Shown in pieces: positions 38,964 to 46,642 of a DNA stretch of 46,642 bases. The translations under genes were made by a program, and so were the position numbers. This stretch comes from Clostridia bacterium (GTDB taxonomy: Bacteria > Bacillota > Clostridia > Christensenellales > Aristaeellaceae). The stretch's first letter is position 1. Each line of letters begins with the position of its first letter. The notes below the pieces were generated by a model. The model had not been told where the DNA came from and searched no databases. It worked only from the letters and a program-made list of their open reading frames with translations. Where the stretch lies: assembly GCA_017473345.1 (NCBI GenBank), contig JAFULL010000129.1:1-46642 (forward strand). Direction: 5' to 3'.

Positions 38964-41900
38964 TTAGTTTCCTGCATTTTCAGCAGTGGGATCATAGTTG
39001 GAAATGTAGGTGATTTTGGCCGCACCGTCATTTGCGCGGCCTTCGATGGGCTCGTCGCTGTCGGGAGAAGGCATGGACTTATCGCCGGCGATTGAAGCGG
39101 CGTTTTTCAGCACGGGATTCAGGTAAGCAGAGCCGCCGCCTGCGCCGTAGTCGCCGCCGCCTTCTTTACCGGCATACCAGCCTGCGCCGCCACCGCCGCC
39201 GTCGCCGATGCGGTCAGCTCCGTTGCCGCGCAGCGGAGAACCATCAGAAGGATTGAGCGTGTTGCCGCCAATGCCTACGCGTACACCGTTGGAACGGATA
39301 GCGCTTCCGGCTACCAGTCCGCCGCCAAAAGCACCGGTCTTGGGATCCTGATTGCCGGCGCCGCCGCCACCGCCTGCAACAATCAGGGTGTTGGTGACGT
39401 CAGCATCCCATTCTTCTCCATGGATGACAGGGTTGGGAATGCGGGAAATGTGAGTCATGCCGCCACCGCCGCCGGAACTGCCGGTGGTACCGGCGGTGCC
39501 GCCGCCGTTGCATCCGCCCGGAGCGCTTGTCTTTGAGGATTCGCCCTTGCAGCCGACCATCACATAGAGCTTTTCACCCTGGCTGAGATAGAGATAACCT
39601 TCGGAATAGCCGCCTCTGCCGCCGAGGGACTGCGCATCCTGACCACCCTGTGAGCCCCATGCCTGCAGCAGATACCAACCCTCACTGGGAGCGATGAAGG
39701 TCTGAACTTCGACAGGATGTGCAAGCGCACTGTTGATTAGGGGACAGGTGTACAGCTTTTCGAGCTTCCACTGGGCATAGACGGTTTTGTTTTCGGTCAG
39801 TTTCCATGCATCGTTCGGGTCAAAGGCGTTGCCATTTGCATCCTGCCAGCCGATGAAGGTCATGGCAGTCGGCGTGGCAGTGCCGTCGACATAGGTCAGA
39901 TATTCCGGCTGCAGGTAGGTTCCGCTGGAAAGTTGATTGCCTTGGCTGTCGGTGTAATAACGCACGACGTTGCGGCTGTATTTGCCGCCGAATGTGCCGC
40001 CGTTTGCAACATAGGTAACGGAATAACCCAGCCCAGCAGGCTGTACTGTACCCGTCCACACGGTCAATTCAGGATTGACGCGTTTGGAAGTGTCCGTATC
40101 GACCCACTTTTTATAAATGACGAGTTCGTTATCGTTGGCGGGCATGTTGTCCATCACATAGGACAGCAGCGTGTTGTCGTAAGTCATGCCGGTGATGGTC
40201 ACAGAACCATCCTCGTCAATGGTCACGTAGCGGTCGTTGGGATCCAGCTGATAGTTTACGCCGTTGAGGGAAGGCGCTTTGGTCTCTTTGAGCAGATAGG
40301 TACCGCGTTCCAGACCGGTGAAGCTGACCTTGCCCGTTTCGTCGGAAACGGCAGTCATGTCATAATATGCGCCGGAATCAGCATTGCCGGTCAGCCTGAA
40401 CTGCGCGCCCTGCAGGAACTGATTGCTTGCGCCGTCCCTCTTGTAGAAGGCAAAATCCAGATAACGGCGCCTGTTCCACACGCTGTAGGCTTTGCCGTCC
40501 AGATCGACCATATCGTCCTCGGCGATCGTGGCGGCACCATAGGTATTCACACTTACGCTGAGCGTTTTTCCAAGCGGCAGATAGGGGGATTCGCTGGTCC
40601 AGCTGCTGGTGAGTTCCTCAAGCGTGTAGTTTGTGCCGTATTCGACATTGGGGAAGCGCACAGCGCCGCTGGCATCCGAGGTGGCGTACAGTTCCACGGT
40701 GTTGCCGTAGTTGGATATGCCGCTTAGACGGAAGCTGACGCCCTCGATGGCAGTTTCAGCATAGTCGCCTGCTGCACGTGCTCTTTTGTAGAACGTCAGA
40801 TCGCCGTGGATGCGGGGATCGTTTTTCATGACGAAGGAAACGCCGGGTTCATAGGGTACACCGTCAATCGTCAGATTTCCGGCATGGTCGATGACAACAC
40901 TGTGCTGCGTGGTGTTGAGCAGCCAGTCGGGCGTGGTGGCATATTCAAGCAGCGTATAGCTGCCTTTTTCCAGATTACGGAAGATGGTGTTGCCGCGCTT
41001 GTCCGTTTCCTGCATCATGTCTACAGCGGTACCGTAGTCAGATGTTCCGTACAGGCGGAAGGTGACGCCGGGAATGTTGACGTCGGCGTCAACAGAACTC
41101 TGTTTGTTGACAGGTACATCTGCTACCACCACATAGCGCACGATGGTGGGGCCGATGCTGCGGCACTCGTTTGACGTTGCGCCGGTTTCGTTGATGCAGC
41201 GCTTGCCCAGGAATTCAACGCCGTTGTAGGTTTCGGGATAAACGTCTTTGGTGGCGGAGGAATCAGGCAGTTTGTCGGGCGCTTTCATGAACAGGTTCAC
41301 GTAAACGGATTCGCCCTCGGCAAGCCGAAAGTCATTGCCGTTTACATCCTTGCGCATGTCGACGGCAACAGCATAGGCTGCCTCGGGAATGGAGGCATTG
41401 TCCTGCGGCTGCGTCCAGACAGAGGAATCAAATACATAGTTTTCGACGCCTTCTGCAGGCAGAGCGACTGCCTGGGTGGTGTAGTATACCTTGGGTGCGA
41501 TGCCCATGATGACAAGGTCACTGGTATCCACCTCGGTAAGACGACCGTACCATTCACTGACGTCGCCGTCATAGGTGTCCTGCTCCAGCGCGTCAAAGAA
41601 GATCATATTGGTGTAGCTTACGCCGGGGTCGGAGGCAAAACGCAGGCGGTAGATATAGTCGCCGCCGGCCAGCACGGTGGTTTCGTTGCTGTACTGTTCG
41701 TCCTCGACGGCCTTGACGCGCTTGCTCAGACCCGTGGAGGCCGAGGTGATGGCATTGATATCATACCGCGCCTCGGCGTAGAGGAAACGGTTGCCTTCAG
41801 AGGTAGGATCCAGGCCGGAGATCAGCGGCCTGCGGTTGGCGGGCAGACTGCCGCCGTCGTCGGGATAGCCCTTGGCAATATCCTCGTTGCCGGTCTGATA

Positions 41901-44318
41901 GGCAACAATGTTGTCCACGGCGTTGCCGATATCCTTGATAGTATCCCATGCATGGAACGTATCATAGGAAAGGGCATAGCTGGGCGCGGAATCGTGGATT
42001 TTTACCACCAGCAGGGTGCAGTGATCACGGTAGTTGGCATGCTGCGTAACCGTGTAGTAATTGGGAGAAAGATATTCGGAGCCTACGCGTACAGCGATGG
42101 ACTTTTCATCCAGCGTTGCGCCCAGTGGCAGCAGGTCGTAGAACGTACCGGTATACTGCTCCAGACTTTCGACGGTGCTGTCCTCGCCGGAGCGGATGGT
42201 TTCGATCTGCTGAATGTTCCATGATACAATGAAGCGGCGCTGAAGCACGTCGTTGCGTCCTGCTACGACGTTTTTGCTCAAAGAAGACTCTCTGATGGAA
42301 CTGCGTGCATAATCGTATTCTTCACGCCAGTCGCCGCAGCGGTACAGAGAGTATTCTTCGGTTGCGGGATCCTGACGGTACAGCAGGCCCTGCATCTGGT
42401 TGAGAATGGCGATCTGGTTTGCGCCCTTGATATAGTTGAGTACACGCGCAGAATTTTTCAACTCCAGCTTAGCCACGACGCCAAAGAGAAACTCTAAGTA
42501 CTCGTTTTCTGTTTCTACTTTATATGCCGTGGTGCCTTCAGGCAGGTAAACGGTATGGGTGGCAAGGTCGACCCAAACGCCCTCGGCCAGAGACTCAACC
42601 TTCGGTGTCACAGGATCCAGCGAAACCTTGGCGGCAAGCTCATATTCCTGATCTGATCCACTACGGGTATAGAATGAAAGCACGTCGCTTGCAGAGGTGG
42701 ATGTTTTGAAGGTGTAGAAGGCCTGAGAATCCTCATCAAAATAATCAGTATAGGGGAGCGCGTTATACTGAAGAGAAACAAACTGGAAATCTTCAGGAGT
42801 CAGTTCAAGCCCCTCTTCCAGCTTCAAAGCGCTGTCCACCTTAAACAGTTTGATGCCGTCTGTGCCGTCGGGGGCATTATCGACCATCACGTATCTGGAA
42901 CGGAGACGCTTGAACACCTGCTCAACCTGCTCGGCAGTCAGGTACTTTTGATCGGGAAGGTTTTGCCACGCTTCCATATCTTTGTACAGGTTGTTTGCTG
43001 TGCTGAAGGACCACACGGCATAGTCAAAACCGCCAAAGGTATCCAGCTTGCCAGTTTGAAAATCCTGCAGGTCATACCGGGTATATTCGCCTGCTTCAAA
43101 ACCGAGCGAGTTAAACAGAGCGGGGCCGCCGCGGGTCAGCTGCCACAAATCGCCATCGCGATAGGCGCCGTCGCCGCGCTTCCAGGCGTTGTAATTGCCT
43201 TCCGGTTCCCAGAAATCAGGTTTGTGGTAGGTGTATTCGACGGTATCATATACGGTCTGGGGCAGATCAATGCCATCAAAGGGTTCCAGTGCAACCTCAA
43301 TACGGTTGGTGGCCGTCCACAGTTCAAGATTGCGCACAGATGCTGCGGGGATCATGGTGATCACGCTGTCCATACGGTTTTGCGTAAGTGTCTGATTGGA
43401 AATGGTCACAGAGGCATCGGTATTGGCTTCCACAAACTTACCGCCGGAAAAGAGGTAACCGCAGATGGTCATATCACAGACGTGATTGCCGTCCTTGTCG
43501 ACGATGGTGCCAAGAGTGTCGGTCAGAGTGAGATGATAGGGCTGCGTGGTCGCACCGTCGATGGCGGTGGTAACAGGCCAGGCGAGGTACCAGCAGTCTG
43601 CGGCAGACGCAGGCGGGGTACCCCACTCATCCATCCAGCGCTTGGACATGACCGGATAACCTTTGTCGGTGCTGATGACGCGTGCGGTGGAATCCATTAC
43701 GACAGGCGCAGCATGAAGTTGCTTTTTGTCGGCAAACTCTTCGCCTTCGTAATAGGCCGTATATTCCATGGTGGTGAGATAGGGTTCAACAGACTGGCCG
43801 GGCGTGTAATCAACATAGTTGAAAGTGGTATTTTTCGTGAAATAGGCAATCTGCACATAGCCGGTATAATCAGCGTCTGAAAGCTTTTTAAAGTTGTAGA
43901 TGACAATGTTGTCCCCTGCTTCTCTGAAAGCCAGGAACACTTCCGGGTCAATGTTCTGTGGTTCGGTCTCGGCCTCATACTGTGTGGGGATCGACATTTC
44001 ATAGCCATCCCCGCGTTCGCCGTTACGATTGGTCCAAAGTGATTTGGGGATGGTAAACGTAAGGTCGCCCGGCTTGACGACAGAACCATTGGGCAGATGG
44101 ATGCTGTAAGTGAGCTGATAGGTAAAACGATGGCCTGCTGCACTGCTGACAGGCGTCCAGATGGCGAGTGTTTGATCCTCGTTCAGCTGTGCGCCGCCGG
44201 CAAAAAGCGCGTTGAAATCAGCCGTGATGGTCTCTGCATAGCATGCGCTCATCATGGCAAAGATCAGAATGATGGATGCTGCCGCTGCTTTCAGGCAAAA
44301 GTTCATGATCTTCGTCAC
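38964..44318 (-). CDS. Giant secreted adhesin-like protein with SpaA, InlB-like and glycine-rich domains
   Basis: GTG 44318 has minus-strand GGAGG eight bases upstream and opens a signal peptide (LKAAAASIILIFAMMSACYA); the open stretch to 44480 has no such site. The 1784-residue product has a long N-terminal region of unknown fold (to about residue 1070), three SpaA/Cna-B-like domains (about 1075-1165, 1190-1295, 1300-1395; GVTFRLYGTSDYG, GVSFRLSGISNYG, GAQFRLTGNADSG), an InlB-type repeat (about 1430-1515, ending AQW), and a glycine-rich lectin-like C-terminal domain (about 1540-1770; LIVAGGGGGAGN). There is no LPXTG-type anchor, so it is probably held by the partner at 36348 or by non-covalent binding. 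Confidence 0.85.
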   Translation of the reverse strand: MTKIMNFCLKAAAASIILIFAMMSACYAETITADFNALFAGGAQLNEDQTLAIWTPVSSAAGHRFTYQLTYSIHLPNGSVVKPGDLTFTIPKSLWTNRNGERGDGYEMSIPTQYEAETEPQNIDPEVFLAFREAGDNIVIYNFKKLSDADYTGYVQIAYFTKNTTFNYVDYTPGQSVEPYLTTMEYTAYYEGEEFADKKQLHAAPVVMDSTARVISTDKGYPVMSKRWMDEWGTPPASAADCWYLAWPVTTAIDGATTQPYHLTLTDTLGTIVDKDGNHVCDMTICGYLFSGGKFVEANTDASVTISNQTLTQNRMDSVITMIPAASVRNLELWTATNRIEVALEPFDGIDLPQTVYDTVEYTYHKPDFWEPEGNYNAWKRGDGAYRDGDLWQLTRGGPALFNSLGFEAGEYTRYDLQDFQTGKLDTFGGFDYAVWSFSTANNLYKDMEAWQNLPDQKYLTAEQVEQVFKRLRSRYVMVDNAPDGTDGIKLFKVDSALKLEEGLELTPEDFQFVSLQYNALPYTDYFDEDSQAFYTFKTSTSASDVLSFYTRSGSDQEYELAAKVSLDPVTPKVESLAEGVWVDLATHTVYLPEGTTAYKVETENEYLEFLFGVVAKLELKNSARVLNYIKGANQIAILNQMQGLLYRQDPATEEYSLYRCGDWREEYDYARSSIRESSLSKNVVAGRNDVLQRRFIVSWNIQQIETIRSGEDSTVESLEQYTGTFYDLLPLGATLDEKSIAVRVGSEYLSPNYYTVTQHANYRDHCTLLVVKIHDSAPSYALSYDTFHAWDTIKDIGNAVDNIVAYQTGNEDIAKGYPDDGGSLPANRRPLISGLDPTSEGNRFLYAEARYDINAITSASTGLSKRVKAVEDEQYSNETTVLAGGDYIYRLRFASDPGVSYTNMIFFDALEQDTYDGDVSEWYGRLTEVDTSDLVIMGIAPKVYYTTQAVALPAEGVENYVFDSSVWTQPQDNASIPEAAYAVAVDMRKDVNGNDFRLAEGESVYVNLFMKAPDKLPDSSATKDVYPETYNGVEFLGKRCINETGATSNECRSIGPTIVRYVVVADVPVNKQSSVDADVNIPGVTFRLYGTSDYGTAVDMMQETDKRGNTIFRNLEKGSYTLLEYATTPDWLLNTTQHSVVIDHAGNLTIDGVPYEPGVSFVMKNDPRIHGDLTFYKRARAAGDYAETAIEGVSFRLSGISNYGNTVELYATSDASGAVRFPNVEYGTNYTLEELTSSWTSESPYLPLGKTLSVSVNTYGAATIAEDDMVDLDGKAYSVWNRRRYLDFAFYKRDGASNQFLQGAQFRLTGNADSGAYYDMTAVSDETGKVSFTGLERGTYLLKETKAPSLNGVNYQLDPNDRYVTIDEDGSVTITGMTYDNTLLSYVMDNMPANDNELVIYKKWVDTDTSKRVNPELTVWTGTVQPAGLGYSVTYVANGGTFGGKYSRNVVRYYTDSQGNQLSSGTYLQPEYLTYVDGTATPTAMTFIGWQDANGNAFDPNDAWKLTENKTVYAQWKLEKLYTCPLINSALAHPVEVQTFIAPSEGWYLLQAWGSQGGQDAQSLGGRGGYSEGYLYLSQGEKLYVMVGCKGESSKTSAPGGCNGGGTAGTTGSSGGGGGMTHISRIPNPVIHGEEWDADVTNTLIVAGGGGGAGNQDPKTGAFGGGLVAGSAIRSNGVRVGIGGNTLNPSDGSPLRGNGADRIGDGGGGGAGWYAGKEGGGDYGAGGGSAYLNPVLKNAASIAGDKSMPSPDSDEPIEGRANDGAAKITYISNYDPTAENAGN

Positions 44319-44370
44319 TACTGTATCCTCCGAAAAAAACAATAAATTAAAGAAATAAACCCAATTTAAA

Positions 44371-44399
44371 AAGTTAACATAATCAACATCTCGTGTCAA
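44371..44399 (-). promoter_or_regulatory. Promoter of the surface-protein operon
   Basis: On the minus strand perfect TTGACA (44399-44394) and a weak -10 TAACTT (44376-44371) are 17 bases apart, in an AT-rich stretch about 50 bases before GTG 44318. Confidence 0.65.
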
Positions 44400-44429
44400 T
44401 ATTTGGAAGGGCTTTACGACATACAAGAA

Positions 44430-44463
44430 CATAAAAAATGCACCGTTGATTAACGGTGCATTA
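44430..44463 (-). terminator. Terminator of the 44467-46170 gene
   Basis: On the minus strand AATGCACCGTT pairs with AACGGTGCATT around a short loop and is followed by TTTTTT. It isolates the membrane-protein gene from the surface operon. Confidence 0.9.
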
Positions 44464-44466
44464 AAA

Positions 44467-46170
44467 TCAGCGGAATGCAAAGAAGCGAAGATCGCCTTTT
44501 GTATCGATCAGTTCGGCAGTTACAGTCCGGTTAACGGATTCGCCGATGTACGCCAGCAGTTCAGTCGGCGGCTGATCTTTTTCTGTGACGAACAATAGTT
44601 TTTCATTCAGAAAATCTGCAGCGGTGAAGTGACGACCGTCAAAGCCAAGGTTATCAAGCTGCGCATACCAGCTGGGTGTGCGGCAGTTCCAGTCGCCCCA
44701 GATCATAATATTGGTTGGTATGCCGCCGGATACATCCGGAAGCAGGCGCGTATCACGCAGAAGATTGGGGGTGCGAAGGATCAGCTTATCAGGATGCGCA
44801 AGTGCATAAGCCTCCAAATCGGCTTCACGCGTGGCAGAAACCTGATCGGGCCTGTCTGACAACACGTCCAGTGTAGCGCCTGCATGAAAAACAGCACATA
44901 CAGCACACAAAACAGCCAATGTCATGGCGATGATTTTGCGCTTGACAGAAGCATGTACCAGTTTCTCAGAAGCAGAAACCGCAAGAGCACACAGCAGTAC
45001 GGCGGCCGGGAAAAGCGCACAGTCGGCAGCCCGGGAAAGGAAGCGGCCCTTGAAGGCCAGGTACATCAGCATCAGCAGAGCAAGGCAGATCGTTCCTGCT
45101 GCAGCAAGGGGAATCAGGAATTGACTGTGATTACGGATCGGAATCAGAATGACGATCGCAGCAAGCAGCAGCAAAAGAAAACCGCACAGGCAATAACGAG
45201 GGTTGTTTCTGAAGAACTGGACCAGCGTCTGCACTCCGGAAGACAAACGCTGAGCAAGAGAAATGCCGGATGAAAGAGCGCTGTCCAACTTTTCAAAGGC
45301 TTCAGCAGTGATGTTTTCATCCATGAAATACCATTGCTGTACCAACGCAAGTTCAGAGCGCGACCAACCTATATCGGCAAGCACACTGTCGTCCACCGAA
45401 AGAAGTTGATCTTCGGTATAATCCATGGGACCGGTGTTTGCGTCCTGGAAATGCATCAGCTCAGCCAGTTCAGGGTCGCGCAATTCCAGCGAACGAATTC
45501 CCATCAGCCCAGCGATCAGGATACAGCCGCAGCATCCAGCAATGAGAAGACGACGCAGCTGTGTTCCGCGCGGACGGCGCAAAAGAATGAAACCGGCCAG
45601 CGCGAGCATCCAGAACGGCAGGCAAGCCAAGCTGCTCTGGGCGCGAATCAAATAACTGCATATTAATAGAAGAAAGGAGCAAATAAGCGATGTGAAGCTC
45701 GAACTGTCCGACAGTGCAGCCGAGACAAGCAAGGCGGTTGCTGCGGCTCCCAGCATGGCGGCAGTCGTTGTGAAATTAATGCGCGAAAAAGCAAAGGAAG
45801 TAAAAACAGCGGTAAAGATGCCTGAAAGAAGAATTCCACTGAAAATGGAGATCTTTTTAGAAGCGATGGACAGCAGACTGCCACCGATAATAGCCAGAGA
45901 GAACCACAGACAGCCGATCTGGAAAAGCGAGAACCATGCAACGCCGGGAACGAGTAAAGTCAGCTGCTTCATTAATAAGGAAAGAAGCGTATGCTGATAC
46001 AACTGGAATCCGGCAGGAGATCCGCCTTCAAACCCCATGTAGGCTTTTACAATCAGAATGTCATCAGAATTCTCATAACGGAAATAGGTAATGCTGCCGA
46101 GAACCAAAATCAGTACAGTTGCCAGCACAAAACCATAAAACCAAGGCAGCAGTTTTGCAACGCGTTTCAT
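44467..46170 (-). CDS. Polytopic membrane protein, possibly a GT-C-type glycosyltransferase
   Basis: A minus-strand AAAGGACG precedes ATG 46170. The 567-residue product has about ten to twelve membrane helices and a C-terminal soluble part of roughly 130 residues. An acidic motif, YENSDDILI, follows the first helix; GT-C enzymes carry an Asp/Glu pair in that first outer loop and have this general layout. I recognise no specific family, so transfer of lipid-linked sugars to surface polymers or proteins is only a suggestion. It lies beside the surface-protein operon but has its own terminator. Confidence 0.7.
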   Translation of the reverse strand: MKRVAKLLPWFYGFVLATVLILVLGSITYFRYENSDDILIVKAYMGFEGGSPAGFQLYQHTLLSLLMKQLTLLVPGVAWFSLFQIGCLWFSLAIIGGSLLSIASKKISIFSGILLSGIFTAVFTSFAFSRINFTTTAAMLGAAATALLVSAALSDSSSFTSLICSFLLLICSYLIRAQSSLACLPFWMLALAGFILLRRPRGTQLRRLLIAGCCGCILIAGLMGIRSLELRDPELAELMHFQDANTGPMDYTEDQLLSVDDSVLADIGWSRSELALVQQWYFMDENITAEAFEKLDSALSSGISLAQRLSSGVQTLVQFFRNNPRYCLCGFLLLLLAAIVILIPIRNHSQFLIPLAAAGTICLALLMLMYLAFKGRFLSRAADCALFPAAVLLCALAVSASEKLVHASVKRKIIAMTLAVLCAVCAVFHAGATLDVLSDRPDQVSATREADLEAYALAHPDKLILRTPNLLRDTRLLPDVSGGIPTNIMIWGDWNCRTPSWYAQLDNLGFDGRHFTAADFLNEKLLFVTEKDQPPTELLAYIGESVNRTVTAELIDTKGDLRFFAFR

Positions 46171-46516
46171 TTCTGTAAACGTCCTTTCTGATCAAAAAAT
46201 CAGTTCGAAAAGATGATAACAGATAGAGGTTTACCGCGTCAAGATTTCTGCTTACGAACGTAAAAATGGAACCTGAGATGGAAAGTTCGGAATAATACAA
46301 GTTGTTTGAAAGCCTTATAAATCAAAAGATTCGGGAAATACAAAAAAATCAAAAAAACTTCAAAAAAATTAAAAAAAGGTGTTGACACCCTAAAGGAACT
46401 GTGCTAATATGTACAAGCTCGCTCGCGAGCAACGAACCTTGAAAACGATACAGAGTAAAGAAACGCAAACGACAGTCAATAACTTGAGTTTAGCACTGAA
46501 AAGTGTTTAACGGATT
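46171..46516 (+). promoter_or_regulatory. rRNA operon control region with UP-like element and promoter
   Basis: TTGACA (46382-46387) and TAATAT (46405-46410) are 17 bases apart. Upstream, four A7 tracts start at 46342, 46351, 46362 and 46371, spaced 9-11 bases, one helical turn each, as in strong UP elements. A small GCTCGC/GCGAGC hairpin (near 46417-46430) follows the start point, then about 100 bases of leader to the 16S gene. No open frame worth reporting lies here. Confidence 0.88.

Positions 46517-46642
<126 letters not shown>

Noticed and set aside
36342-39095. A 917-codon open frame on the plus strand
   Set aside because: It mirrors the VPETG surface protein gene, which has a signal peptide, sortase motif and ribosome site. 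The plus frame has none.

Overview
The window reads as a spore-forming, Gram-positive gut-type member of the Clostridia, of moderately high GC. The evidence is a spoVA block (spoVAC, spoVAD, spoVAE), a 27-residue SpoVM homologue, a Spo0A-family protein, an energy-coupling thiamine transporter behind a TPP riboswitch, a sortase-type surface protein, and the 5' end of a 16S rRNA gene at the right edge. The rRNA start is clearly bacterial, but I do not assign a genus from 126 bases.

Layout. 1-13000: a carbohydrate-use locus with the end of an ABC solute-binding protein, a decayed tandem copy of it, two large DUF5107 proteins with TPR-rich C-termini, two TIM-barrel glycoside hydrolases (one GH50/agarase-like) and an unusual sugar-sensing regulator. 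13048-15806: a secreted Cthe_2159-like carbohydrate-binding protein and an unknown protein. 15861-18159: sporulation genes (a small membrane protein and spoVM on +; a 42-aa ORF, spoVAC, spoVAD and spoVAE on -, behind a sigma-G-like promoter). 18280-22826: housekeeping genes (a QueH-BirA fusion, a P1/S58 peptidase, acpS, nnrE/nnrD fused to a pyrophosphatase-like tail). 22901-24479: a structured leader and a collapsed purine operon made of joined pieces of PurE, PurM and PurL. 24672-30678: a Spo0A-like regulator without its phospho-acceptor, thiamine pyrophosphokinase, a flavin reductase, and a two-component system surrounded by small membrane proteins. 30721-36166: a CE15-like esterase, TPP riboswitch plus thiT, a PLP-dependent desulfhydrase/deaminase-family enzyme, an ATP-grasp protein and ychF. 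36348-46170: a two-gene operon for very large surface proteins and a polytopic membrane protein. 46382-46642: an rRNA operon promoter with phased A-tracts and the 16S start.

How genes fit together. The first 13 kb look like one regulated glycan uptake and breakdown system: a binding protein captures oligosaccharides, the hydrolases lack evident signal peptides and so probably act on imported material, and the LacI-like protein is the obvious local regulator. ThiT and thiamine pyrophosphokinase suggest thiamine salvage. The surface operon probably builds an adhesive or fibrous structure, with VPETG anchoring on the smaller partner only.

Caution. Several genes carry one-base losses, premature stops or joins at short repeats (561-2178, 22498-22826, 23132-24479, possibly 18280-19641). 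These may be real decay and fusion, or assembly error. The two explanations cannot be told apart from this sequence alone, and the pur chimera especially should be checked against reads.
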